A DNA stretch of 64,000 nt from Odontesthes bonariensis (Eukaryota > Chordata > Actinopteri > Atheriniformes > Atherinopsidae). The stretch covers positions 18,381,748-18,445,747 of the forward strand of contig NC_134519.1 of assembly GCF_027942865.1 (NCBI RefSeq). The letters run 5' to 3'. Shown here piece by piece: positions 47,591 through 60,200 of this stretch. The translations under genes and the position numbers were made by a program. The notes below the pieces were generated by a model that did not search any database, was not told the DNA's origin, and saw only the letters and a list, made by a program, of their open reading frames with translations. Each line of letters starts with the position of its first letter. Position 1 is the first letter of the stretch.

Positions 47591-49332
47591 CACAGACAGC
47601 ACAGGGACTGCATCACTGTAGATGTTGCACCCAACCAAGGGTTAATCTGTTGGTCCCTTTTCCCACAACACATGAATAATTCTGAGTTAGCTCAAATTCC
47701 TCTACCTTACCCACTTTCCACATCAAGGGTATCATACCATCCTTTTCCACAAGAGAGCCACAACCCCAGATTTGAAGGTGCTGATTCAAATTTTCAGCCA
47801 CGCCAAACCACTCGGATGAGAATCTGAGTTTTTCCTGCTATTGTGCCAAGACAACAACATGATCTACAAAAAGCACATTGCCCACCAAAAAGCCTATCCT
47901 CCATAAAAGGACAAGGTGCTACTAGGTGCCAACACTGGTCAGATTAGAATCATCTCTTATGGAATCCACAGGCCTTCCTGTTAAGTCTACAAAACACATG
48001 TAAACTGGAATAAGAAAACTCCCTGTTTCCATTCATAATCTCAGTGAGAAAAAACTTGGTCCACTGTGCCATGGTTTGAATGAAACCTGTGTTGTTACTC
48101 CTGAATCTGAGGCCTGTGTGTGATCACAGTATTTAGCACATAATATATAGTAGCTCTGCAGCTGTTCCCAGTCACCCAGTTGGAGCTTTTTAAAGAAACA
48201 CAGAACTTTCAGAAAGTTCCTTCTGTCTACAAATGTGGAGGAAAGTAGTTTTCCAGTCATCTGTTTGAGGGTACGAGGAAGAGAGTAAATAGTTGCAGTT
48301 CATTGCAATTGCGAAGAACAAAGCTGTAGCAAAAAACAGCTCTCTGACAGGGTGACCAGAAATGGTGCACGACAGTAAATTTAACAGCTCAATGGTGCCT
48401 TGGCTGCATAGATTTCACCAATACTACTTGTTAGCTTTGGAACTTGTGTTATATAATAACCTTATGATAGACCTTTGGTAAAGTAATAAAACAATGAAAT
48501 CTCTTGGGTTAGAATGCCTTTACTTTATGAGGTTTATGTGAAACTGAGCTAACAATCTGTGTAAAGTTCTGCTGTCAAGATGGTAAGATGACACGTAACA
48601 CCTCTCGACACGAGTGGAGATTAAAACATACTTTTCATACTTTTGAACAGTGAGCATGTATGTCAAGTTGGACAAGAAATATTTATAGGTGGGAACTTTT
48701 ACATATGATCCTCATACATTTATGTGCTTTTCACTTTTGGTAAAACATACCCTTCACTTAATGCAGTAGTGTAAATGTATCATTATATCATACATTAAGG
48801 ATAGATAAGTGGTTTATTTATATGAAAACTGCATCTCAGCAATGTAAACTGTTACAGCAAATTCCACACGACATCTGAACATAACACTGAAGATGTGAGT
48901 CTCTCCTGCTGAAGGCTGTTCATGCAACAGAAAGCTTTTGCGAGTAAAACTGTGAATTATGTCAGATGTTCAGTAATTTCAGAGTTATAAAGTAGAATTT
49001 CATGGTGATTCTTGGTATTCCCCCTTGCTATTTATGAAGCCTATTGTACAATATGCCCAACCTCAAAATGCTTTGTCACTCACTAATGATAGTATTTTGA
49101 CAGCTATGTTTTGAAACTATGTTTCAGTTTCTCAGCATTTAACAGACACATTATGGTTTTGCAACAACACGTGCATGTTGCTCATCATTACACAGCTTTT
49201 AATGACGCCCTCTTCATGTACACTTGGCTCTACATGTTTCTTACATCCCATGAATGGAATCACACATTCTGTCTCTGTAAAAGATATTGTTAATACTTAT
49301 CTTGACAAGTTTAGTTATTGTCTTTGCTCTTT

Positions 49333-49469
49333 AAAATGAAGAGTACGGGGCGGTCCTTTGCTGCATGTCTACCCCCTCTATCTGCTTCCTGTCTCTCTCC
49401 AACTGTCCTATCATTTAAGGCATAAAAAAAGCCCAAAAATATATAATAAAAAAAAAAAAATGAAGAGTA
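49333..49469 (+). mobile_element. 5'-truncated tRNA-type SINE copy with 13-bp target-site duplication
   Basis: The core (49346-49456) reads GGTCCTTTGCTGCATGTCTA, then a CCCCCTCTATCTGCTTCCTG stretch, then CTGTCCTATCATTTAAGGCA, and ends in an A-rich tail. This is the 3' half of a SINE common in percomorphs; the tRNA-like head is missing. AAAATGAAGAGTA flanks the copy at 49333-49345 and 49457-49469, a clear target-site duplication. It was inserted in plus orientation by LINE machinery acting in trans. Confidence 0.75.
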
Positions 49470-49876
49470 AGTGACCTGCAAGACCATTTTAATTGGGGTA
49501 AACAAGATTCAAGTTATCTCGTGTTTCTTGACACGAGAAGTAGCCATCAAAGAAGGAATGAAGGCAAGCCCTTGCCTGTTTCTGTTGTTAGAGGTTTTTA
49601 ATTTGGTCCCATTGCTCTGGAGATAAAGCGAGTGAGCAGTCGTGCAAATGGGAAGAACAAAAATATTGAAGAAACATATAACTTAGGAAAGTTCAAAAAG
49701 TTGCTAACAAACAAGTCTACAAAAATCTTTGGTCACTTCTGTTTGTGCATCTTCAGTATTGTCTTAATGTCTTTATTCACTGACCAAATATATATATTTG
49801 AAACGTGCAATTTTCGATCAGTCTATGTGATGAATTTAGCCATTTTCACCTTGCACAACAAATTGCTCTGCAAATG

Positions 49877-50434
49877 TTAAAGGTAGGGTAAGAGATCCTG
49901 GATTTTGAGTCCAGCGAAGCTGCATTTTGAAAATACACAGGTAAAAAGTCCCAACCCTTTTCTTCATTTTCCCCCCCGAAGGCACGCCTCTAGAGTACAT
50001 GAACGCGCACGAGCACGAAGGTGCACGAGCGCTGTTCTGACAGCAAGCATCGATCGTTGCCGTATTTAGTATTTAGTATTTAGTTTATGCTAACTATGCG
50101 TTTAATAATGCTAGGTGCTAGCCAAGCTGGCTCTAGTTTAGCTTCCTGCCAAGCTTCTGGACGTTCACGGAGCAGGGTACGCGCACAGGGGGAAGGAGGG
50201 GGAGGGAGGAGCAGATTGCAGTTTGATAGACTGCATCAGAATCCAATCATTGTGAACGGTCCGTTCACAATGATTGGATACTGTTTTTCCTAGATTGTAC
50301 GTTCTAGAGGCCACTAAAACTTTTCATATTTGTGTCAAAACTTTTAATTAATTGGTTGCAATGGGGGTGTGAAGAGTATTTCAAGCAATATGTAAAAAAA
50401 TGTTCCAGAAAAAGATCCCCTACCCCGCCTTTAA
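49877..50434. mobile_element. Non-autonomous DNA transposon (MITE) with TTAA ends
   Basis: The left end TTAAAGGTAGGGTAAGAGAT and the right end (reverse complement) TTAAAGGCGGGGTAGGGGAT match at 17 of the first 21 positions. TTAA at both ends suggests a piggyBac-type target site. The 558-bp element encodes no transposase. Inside it are three tandem TATTTAG-type units (about 50068-50090) and a perfect 19-bp-arm hairpin (50241-50279). GC and CpG are higher than in the flanks. The family assignment is inferred from the TTAA. Confidence 0.65.
50241..50279. repeat. Perfect 19-bp inverted repeat with 1-nt spacer
   Basis: ATCCAATCATTGTGAACGG is followed by one T and then its exact reverse complement. 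It lies inside the TTAA-ended MITE and would extrude as a cruciform or fold into an RNA hairpin. Confidence 0.85.
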
Positions 50435-53400
50435 CCGCAGATTAATCGAGCAGCTGTTGAACACTTATCATCATTCCTGATCTCACAGTTTGTACACACA
50501 GTGTCCTACAGTGAAACATAAAATGAAATATGCACAATGTTATGATCACAGTTCAGGTTTTAATGATTACATACTCATAAAGTTCCCAGCTGAATTAATT
50601 TCACAGCTTTTTTTTTGGACTAAGGATATGGTGCTTTCCATATGATTTCAAGCGAGAATATAACTCTAATTCATGCAGCCTTCTCATTCACATGGTTAAC
50701 AATCTAATAAATGTTCTCTCTTTATATACACATACATTTATCTGCCTATATTCTATCCTACCAAATCATTGGAATTCTGCTATGGTATTTGTTATTGTAT
50801 CAAAATCACAGCATAAACGTACATAAAGGAAAGAAAGAAACGAGTTAGACGCATATACTGAAATTACTATTTGTAATCAGACTGATGAATTATACATTGT
50901 GTTTTATTTTAAAAGTCTTTCATGATTTCTGTATGGGATATCATCACTTGCAGCTATCCACCGCATGTCTTCACTGTGACAGACAGGCCTAATGTTTCCA
51001 TCTGTTTTTTTGTCATTAATCTTGAGAACATGGCTCCATTGAAATAGAAACAATTTGCTGCTGTAAACATGCACTGGCATGTTCTTCCATTTTCTTCTTA
51101 TGCAAGCACTTATGTTGCCTTCGCAACCAGTAAATTCAGTCAAATTCAATTACACAACATGCAAAGGTTAAGAAAGGAAGCCAAACCCTTTTGAAACCAC
51201 AACAACTGAATTGTTTCGATATGAGTTTGCTCTTTATTATAGAATAAATGAACTGACGTTCTTGATCTTTTATTCTTCGTATGTCCATGTTCAAAGGTTG
51301 ATGCAAAACAGAGATACCTTTCACTTTTATTTCCCTTTCTGATCATAACAACTTATGACTATGTAACTTACAACAAAATATGAAGCATATTACATTCAAG
51401 CTCACACCCCAACTACCCAAAACCACCCAAAACTTAAAATGACTCAATTTTAAGGTCTACAAAGTTTCATATAATTTCTCTGGGACATTGGTCAAACATT
51501 TCTCCTCAATTAGCTTAGACAATTTTGCCACACTCGGAGAACAAATGTTCACACATTTATTCATGTATTTCTTTAGGATTAAGCCTGGACTTTATGACGC
51601 ATAATGGCACTATTTTTTCATGCAAGTTCTGCATGGTTCTCTAGCAAACTTCAACACAAAGAATGACCTGGATGGGAAGCAAAAAGGTGAAATTGTGGCA
51701 AATTGTATTGATTGCCCAAAATAAATTTGCAAATGAAAGGTCGAAGATAAACTTACTCAACCATGTAGATCATTACCAGACCTATTCTAAGCTGTTACAA
51801 CCATCTGTTTTTCATGTTTCAATTATCTATCCATGAAGGGGATGTCAGATTTGAACCAGGTCAGCACCCAGAGAGCATAGACCTCTCTGAGGCCTATAGT
51901 CTACTTGTGACAAGTTGACATGCGTCCCAGATTCTGACTGTTTCATCACTTGTAACCATTTTCATTAAGCAAGATGATTTAGAATCTTTTGGAAAGCTGA
52001 AATACACTGTAACATTTGTCCTGGACTAATTGTCATTTTGGGGAAGATTGAAAAAACATTTGTGACATGAACATTATTTATCTATTTTTTGGTTTATTTT
52101 GTTTTTCAATTTTGGAAATGCATCGCAAAGTTAAATGTGTAACGGCAGCTCCGTCTTCAACCCACTGACCGAGCTCCCGTACACAAAGCAGAGACACCAA
52201 ATTAACATGTTCTTGCTCGCTATGCTCTTGCCCATCAACTTCCATAAAACTTCACTGTAAATATTTGTGCAATCATAATCAATCTTTTTAACAATTTTTT
52301 TTTTTGTTAGAAAACAAATCAGTATACCAGTATAACCACTGACTGCCTTTATCTGCAGGGACAACAGTTGCGTGAGGCCATGCTCTGCTGCCCTGTACCT
52401 AAACATTTAAGACTGCTTGTCGTAATTCAACATGTGGGATCATGATAGGAGTGCTGATACTATCAACATTTCAGTCATACCGTTTTTTAATTCTTTGCTT
52501 TTCAAGTTGAACACAACAATGACAAGCAGAACAACATCATTTGTAGCCTAGATTGACACAAAACTTGGATTTTGATCTTTTGAAATGATGATTACAGGAT
52601 AGAATTGTTGAAGTTTATGTGTGTTCATTGACCTTAAATGCCACTAGCTTAATGTGCACTGAATATAAGCTACTGACAACTTGCATGTCTCTAACAGGTG
52701 AAATCACAACAACATGTTAAAAAGAAAAAAAGAAAAATACAATTTAAAAACAGAAAAGACTTATTGTGCCCCAGCTGTGCTCAACCTGCTTTGGATGCCT
52801 TCAGGTATTCAAGTCTTACTTTTGAAGGAAGGAAGAAAGAAAAAAAGTGTTTTGGGATCCCCTTCAAATGAAGTGTGCTCAGATAATATCAAAGTTACTA
52901 CGTCAACAGGACTTATTTGGGTTACTTTCAAAAAGAGAAAAGATGACAGGCGGAAAAAAAACAAGTTCATTGCAGACAACAAAGGGCCCTGCGTGCAAAT
53001 GGGAGGAGGAACTCCCTCAAGGTGAGTACCTGTAAATTGTTGGCTTTGCACGAAACCAGCACGGATCCACGAACACACGCCTTATTTACACCTACTCAGA
53101 CTGGAGTCAATCAGAGGACAAATGTCAACTTGATTTAATGTCATGGATCCAAAGGCGATCATAATCTTAATCATCACATTTATTTTTAGTGTTTGTTTTC
53201 TATATTCTGTATTTGTTGCTCTTGTTGCCAGGGTTGCCTTTACTTATTAAGTTGTTCCATATCCATAGCAGCATCTTTATTGGTGACAGCAGTGTTTTGT
53301 AATCCGTTTTCCTAAAGAACAAGTCTACGTTTTGGGTAGAGTTGACGAAGGTTAAGTGGAACTTTTGTGGATAAAGTGAAATAAGAGTGACATCTGCTTC

Positions 53401-53459
53401 TCGCATGGTTTCTGTCAAGTTCCATAAACAGATCTCCCAGGTGGTCTGAGGGTGTACAG

Positions 53460-53460
<1 letters not shown>

Positions 53461-53537
<77 letters not shown>

Positions 53538-53549
53538 GTGTGTGTGTGT
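53461..53549 (+). repeat. (TG)n microsatellite, about 89 bp
   Basis: A long TG run with one TGCG interruption near 53531. The overlapping ORF (VCVCVC-type) is an artefact of it. Confidence 0.95.
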
Positions 53550-55934
53550 TTGTATGTGTGAATTTGTCTACGTGCGTGGCCGTGTCTGTTTCTGTGAATT
53601 GTGGTTAAAGCATGTTAGAGAGCATGTATGTATTTAAGAGGGAGGAAAGAGAGAAAACTAGCACTTTTGTGGAGGACAGCCAAGATCTTATGGATGGCGG
53701 CACGCTTAGCAGAACCAAATACGATCTGACAGCTAAGTTTAATGATATTTATTTCCAAGCAATACACTTCCAGACCTGTTCTGGATTCATTCTTTCGACT
53801 GGACTCAGTTCAGCACAATGCTTAAAACCTGGTGAGAGTTTACTCGGAATGTCTGTGAATGTGGGATGTTTACAACTTGTTTGATGAGTGTGTGTAGAAA
53901 TGGCATGTGTGCGGGCACGCATTGCAGTCAGTATGTGTACTGACTCCTTGTGTTATTGCACACACGCTGATAGCAGTAATGGATCTTTTATGACAGTTTG
54001 GATATACAAACTATCCTGAAGGTGAATTACCCTGCTCCTACCTGCCATCCCATGAAGATTAAACACCTCGGCTGCAGTTCACACATTGCTGTTCTTTTGG
54101 CCCCACCGCAGAGCTGCAGCAGGTCAGCACTCAGTTCAAAATTAGCTCATGATCAAATTCAGCCTTAGAGCCTTGAAGGAACAACACTGGTCGTAACATA
54201 AATATGTATTCAAAGTTAATTAATGTTTGAGATAAACTGTATTTTAAGTAACTTCAATGATATTCACCAGAATTCATGACTGAAACAGAACTGCATTATA
54301 CCTAATGTAGTAATTAGACCAGAACACCAAAAAGAGGAAACATGTTCGCCACCTTAACTTTGCACTTTTACTGAGATTTGAAAAAGACAAAGGATCACCA
54401 AAAACAATTTCAAAGATGACCCACATCTGTTGGCTTGGTCCAAAGTTTATTATCTCATGGTTCAACATCATTTTATGATCTTGGTTCAAAAGCAGTACTC
54501 TAACAAACTTTAAAACCAAGGCAATCACAGTTTGCGTCAGGCATGAAATAATATAATATAAAATCTATGGGTGTGTTGATGTCTTAAACCAGTGTGGTGT
54601 TTGTTTAAATCTCATTTTAGGGTTAGTATTGTCTAACATTTGATAGTGAACTCTGCAATCACTTGTCACATTGATAACAAATGATGCGATATGCTAGTTT
54701 TAAATAAATAAAACTATCATATCACTGTCGAGGCTTTAAATTTCCTAAAGTCATTGCGCATTGTGCTCTATATGACTCAATTACGTTTGATGAATGGAAA
54801 TTTTGGACTCACCTTATATTGTTTTACTGGATGGAACTGCAATAAAGGTGGAGTTGTGATTCCTAAGATAATGAAAAGATATCAACTAGAGCCAAGTCGT
54901 ACAGCAAACAATTAAAATAGTTGTGTGATATGAGTGTTATTTTTGTTGGTGTCTAGATGTGTCTAGTCATAAAAGCTTGTTTTACATATTCATTTACTCA
55001 TTGATTTAAGAGCCAACTAGACTGGACTATGATCAGAATCACTGACCTGTTTGCTTGTTAAATTGTGTTGGTAATTTCGGGTTTTCTCTTCACAATATGA
55101 GCAAAACACTGACATGTCAAGCGATAACTTAAAATATGCTAAATAAAAACTGCCATTAATATACTATATAATGCACGTAACTCGACATGGATTAGTTTGT
55201 TACAAACATGTCACCTTGACTTGTTTGCAGAAGAATCAGCACAAGTTTGGTCATGCAGAAAATGTTTGTGAAGAGTTTATTGTTCACAAATTAGTGTGAG
55301 CTTTTAGGAGAAAAGGTGGGGAAAGGAAAGGAGTGACCAGTTTACAATAGTTTACCTTTCAACCCACCTGAAAAGTATTTTTGCTCCAAGGTTTATTACA
55401 TTATAAACCTCCTTCTAAAACAACTGTCAGTTATCAATCAGGGAAAGAACATTTCCACACCTTTTTTATTGTCCTCATAATCTGTGGAAAATCATGGTTG
55501 AATGTCAGGTGACTGATGCCATTGTAGATGTTGCCTAAAAGAATGCCACAGGTCCAGATTTCCTACCCATTTCATGCATGGATTTGTGTGGCAGGATCTG
55601 ACAAAAAGTCAAGAATAGTAATGAGTAGTAGTGGTTCCAGTTGTTGTTGTGAAAATGATCCAATCTATGATAGGTTACCCATATTTGTTGATCCAATGAT
55701 GCCATATTTGCAGAAAATGAATATTCACATATTTTGGAAGAACTTTTTCAAATAAGTCTCTGAAAGAAATTTTAAACTACATTCCTGTCTTACTTAAAGA
55801 ACAATCCTTTTATAGCAGAAGACATTCGTGAGCAGTGCAGGTATGTCACTCTGTGAGTGGTATGTCTACAATGAGGAGAATGTAAACCTTGCTTAGACAG
55901 GATTCTCACTCTCCTAAAGTTTTAAAAGGTTGAA

Positions 55935-55969
55935 GATGACTTCAAACACTCCTCATGTTTGAAGTCATC
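55935..55969. repeat. Perfect 14-bp hairpin
   Basis: GATGACTTCAAACA and TGTTTGAAGTCATC flank a 7-nt loop CTCCTCA. A second weak pair, GTGAAA..TTTCAC, follows. The flanks show no known element. Confidence 0.75.
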
Positions 55970-56562
55970 ATGTGAAAACAAATTTCACGTGAAGTATTAT
56001 CACAATTATTATTGATTCGGTAACACCTGAGGACATAGAGAGTGCTTGTGTTTTTTCTTTTCATTATTTGGGGGGTCCTATAGTATATTAACAAGGCATT
56101 CAAAGGCTAACTTAGGTGAACCTGCCAGTCCATCTGGCCATCATGGCACAATCATCTAATCTGCCAATGCCAGTCTGTTGAATTGCGTGACAGTCTGTTC
56201 CACCCCTTTTCATGATTCATTCCTTGTCTAACTGATCAGTTACATCAGATAAAGCAACATAAATCAGTCTTTTATATAAACATTCCTGATTATAAGTAGT
56301 GGGTGGATATGAGTGGTTTAAACGAGCCAAGTCTGCTCATGATTCATGTGGGCAAGCCTCAGACCAGAAGACTGAATGAGCAGGTCTGCAAGTGGGAATA
56401 GGAGAGCTGGAATCCAACCAAAATAGAAATAACATATCTCATTTGACCTTGTAAGAATCATTGTTGTTTTTGTAAATATCAAGGTATTTAGGAATCCAGC
56501 CTCTTGAATGCTCCAAATTTGAGGCCACATCAATTTCAAAGTAGTAATTAATTTTCAAAACA

Positions 56563-57230
56563 CATTAAAGCTGCAAGCAGCCTTGGGCGGGACTGAGCCT
56601 GTGTGCACGTCGGGGCAGGGGCTGGGTGCCGTAGTCGTGCAGCTCTGCCCACACACACAGTACCCTTTACATACGTACGAGGTCGTCAGGGTGGACATGT
56701 GTGCCAGGTTTCATGAGCTTGGAATGACGACAAGGCTGCCGGGACAGCTTGACATGACGACAATGTGTATCAAATTTCGTTTGGCTACGACAAAATAACC
56801 CCAATGCGGAGGGATTTTTGAAAATTTCTAGAGGGCGGCACTGAGCCTTTTTGCTCCGCCCACACACGATACCCTTTACATACGTACGAGGTCGTCAGGG
56901 TGGACGTGTGTGCCAAGTTTCATGACCTTGCGATGATGATAAGGCTTTCAAACTACAAACGCCATCACACCGCCTGGCCACGCCCACACCGTTCAGAGTC
57001 TTAAGAGTAACCTGGCCAAGCTTGAAGCCTATAGCATTAAATCTGTAGGACGAGTTCGATCAAATGCAAGGCGTGGAATCGGGCAAAAATGGCATCCAAA
57101 ATGGCCACCTTCCTGTGGATGTATGATCATGGCGGCAAGAGAGTTTTCGAGCTCCTTTTGCAAATAATAATAATAACTCCTTCAGTTACAATAGGGACGT
57201 TGCAGTTTCACTGCTCGGTCCCTAATTATA
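56563..57230 (+). mobile_element. Teleost dispersed repeat ('gctgcaagcagc' type) with internal duplication
   Basis: The element begins near TAAAGCTGCAAGCAGCCTTG and ends with (AATAAT)n, CTCCTTCAGTTACAATAGGG and CTGCTCGGTCCCTAATTA, the usual end of this fish repeat. A module with CCCTTTACATACGTACGAGG and TCGTCAGGGTGGAC occurs twice, starting at 56663 and 56872. Each copy is followed by a 'gtgccaggtttcatga'-like segment. It is non-coding; the short ORFs over it are shadows. Transposition class is unknown to me. Confidence 0.6.
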
Positions 57231-60200
57231 TTGGGACATTGAGGTACTATATGGAGAGCCTTTATCATTTGTCATGACACACAAATACTAATTCACCCCC
57301 ATTACACCCTGTAGCTTGCTTTACACTTCACCTCTGTGGGTTTTTGTTGTACTTTTGTTGTACTTTTACAAGTTACATTTTCTGTTTGGTTAGGTTAAGG
57401 AAAATATGGATTAAGATACACCTTTTGACAATGGTGTACATGATTAGGGTTTGTTTGGGGATTGCTTGTAGAGACTATTTTAAATTGCATAAGACGGCAG
57501 AGCTGGTCCAATGCAGTGACTGACCCTTCTCTCCTCAGCAGTTTAGAAGTTACCATGCTAACAAGTACTGTATGCGTGGCCTTCCAGCAAAGAATATATG
57601 GCTACAGTCACACGTTGTCTTTATCAAAAGTTGAAGAAATTATTTTAAAGACTAAGAGATTACTAAACAAACTGGAAACACGATTAAATGGGTACCCAGT
57701 GGGTTATTCTGACACCACAGGTTTCTGATTAGCACATAATGAGATGAAAACAAATACTTAGAGATTTTGTGAAACAAACTTATAGTTCATCGAGTTGTTT
57801 GCATTCTTTTTTTCTAAAACAGGGTTCATGTTTTGAGACATTCTGCAAGGGAATAAGTATACCTTTCTCAGGAAATTCATAGGAGAGCAACTCGAAAGGA
57901 TGTTTTCTTTACCACATCCAGTGTTTGTCTGGTCTGAGGGCGGATTATGATGAGGTCAAAAGACAACTTGGGTGAATCGAAATTTCTATTTTAGTCACAG
58001 AGCAACACTGATATCTAACCTCTAGGTTTGTGGTCTCTCTCTTACATTTTGGCCCAGACTTTGACATTATGGAAGAGCAGGATCCAAACATGCCGAAAGA
58101 AAAACAAGCAATTGTGATGCCAACATTTTTTGTCCTTGCTTCTAGCCTAGAATCATGTCAACTAAAATTGCAACAAGTAAATACGTCTGTCAGTATAACA
58201 CAATATTCGGTACTTCATTTGACAATCTGGGAACTCTGAAAGAGCAAAATGTTTAAACACAATGCAGGGCCAGAGTCAAAGAGTCGGGCACAATGAAAGC
58301 GTTTCCCAACCATTGACCGCTTGTCAATCCCAGCCTGTAGTGTTGAGGGAGATCAAAACAAAGCCTTTGTAATCTGATTCTTATTCAGCATCAAACAGCC
58401 ACAACCAACAAAACAACAAACGCTGGAGTAAAAAGGCAAAAATATAGTTGGGGGGAAATGGCCACAACACAATGCCATTGTGAGTGTAGAAGGAGAAACT
58501 GGAGACTGGCATTTCGTTTTCTTTTGAATTTGGTCACACCTTTCTCTGTTTTTATTCCATTTTTCAGCGCAGAGCTTTTATCAGTGAAGAGAGGCTTTGA
58601 TTTTGGCAAGAAACCAAATGATCAGATGTCCTCAACGACATAGAAAGGTTGAATTCTTGCACAATCAACACAGTCACAAAAGTCACAAGAGAGATAAAAG
58701 ATGGATTTGGAATGGCTGGAATTCCTCTCAATACAGACATAAACTATCTTAGCAAAAGCTGTAGTGAGTGCTAAAAATCCCTATTTTACATTATCATTAT
58801 TATTTTTCTTTACATTAATATACTAAATAGAGAAAAAATAAGTCTACTGAAGAAATACGTTTCAAGCCAAATATGTTACTTGAATGATCTCTAATGAACC
58901 TTGCCTATTTACTATGAACATGTTTCATAAACTTAACGTAGCATTAGCTACAGGGCTAGAATAGAGACACAAGGATTTTTATCCTGGTGAATGATTACAG
59001 TTGGAAAACCAGCGCTCACTGCCTGATTGTAGGAGTTGACGATGTCCTTTTAGAAACCCATAAACACAGGCTGAGTCATAATGCCACATTAGGTCAACCT
59101 TACAAAAACATTTTTCATTGGCTTTCTTTCGTAAACATACCAGTCAGATAGAGCAGAGAAGGGTGTTGTTTTGAGACATAGAAGAAGAACCGAACAATGA
59201 TAGCAGTGAAAATGTATGTTGTTGAACAGAAGCAGTTAATTGTGGCCGTCACATGACCACAAGTAGTATTGACTGCCTGCACGTTGTTATCTTTTTGTTG
59301 TGGCATTTTAACATAATGACAGCATTCGAAGGAATATATGTATTAAACATCTTAACTGAGTATATTTTCCTACAAACAAACGCACACACAAAAAAGTTGG
59401 GCGGGGCCACTTTTTTTCGACCAACCGCAGCTTAAATATATACATTCCAATTATCTTTGTTGAACGTCAATGCCATCATTTTATTGAAGCTGCATGCATT
59501 TTTATATGTTATTTCCAAAAGTGTTCAGCTGTTTTTCTTTTATAAGAGGTAGAACATTTTCTCTAATTTCTTTTTTCCTTTCTTTAAATCTTTCTGAAAG
59601 GCAGAGTTTATATTATAGGCTGCACAGTTATTTATATCATATGCCAACATGTGATCTGCACTGTTCACACAACTGTAGAAGGTGAGGATGTTTCGGCTAG
59701 GGCAAAATCTAAGGAGAAACAATTAGGGTGAATTCTGAGAATAGTCAAGGCTGAGAGGATGCAAACATGACTGGCCAGCTTAACATATAGACAATGCAAA
59801 TCAACTCTCGGCAGAGTAACTGTGAGATCAGATGGTACATTATCGAGGTATTTAAGCCCCAAATGATTTCTGTTTTGTCTCAAATTAATAGTAGATGGTT
59901 ACAGGTCATCCAGGAATTTATGTCTATAAAGCAGGCCCGTATTTAGTCATCATTTGCAGTGATTATAACAGCTGTTTGCCGCATAACACAGTTCTGATCA
60001 GTGGAGAGAAAAAAGTCATCTTAAAATCCATACTAATCCAAAATAATATGTTTATGGCTCCATAACATATGTAGATGATATGCAATCTATGTACAAATGT
60101 AAGATTTCTGTGTTGCATTCAGAGCCCATAGCATTGTACATTGCGTCCATGGATTTTCATAATACTTCAGAGAACAAGGAAGTGTGCCGATTTGTGCAGG

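Larger units (their letters stand above)
42790..49870. other. Upstream flank of foxq1, no gene recognised
   Basis: The stretch is AT-rich. It contains a 16-bp palindrome CCTTCTTATAAGAAGG (43838-43853), a (GT)n run (43859-43872), an 11-bp-arm hairpin (44000-44030), an (AAAT)n run (44666-44690), a degenerate repeat near 47450-47590 and the SINE at 49346-49460. In other vertebrates EXOC2 lies further upstream of FOXQ1; no exon of it is visible here. Confidence 0.5.
50435..56560. other. Upstream desert, no gene recognised
   Basis: The stretch is AT-rich DNA with short ORFs only. It includes an A-rich part around 52712-52760, the (TG)n microsatellite at 53461-53549 and a 14-bp-arm hairpin at 55935-55969. 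No splice-flanked coding block or family resemblance was seen. Confidence 0.5.

Noticed and set aside
53452..53637. 61-codon frame with repeated Val-Cys
   Set aside because: It is a translation of the (TG)n microsatellite.
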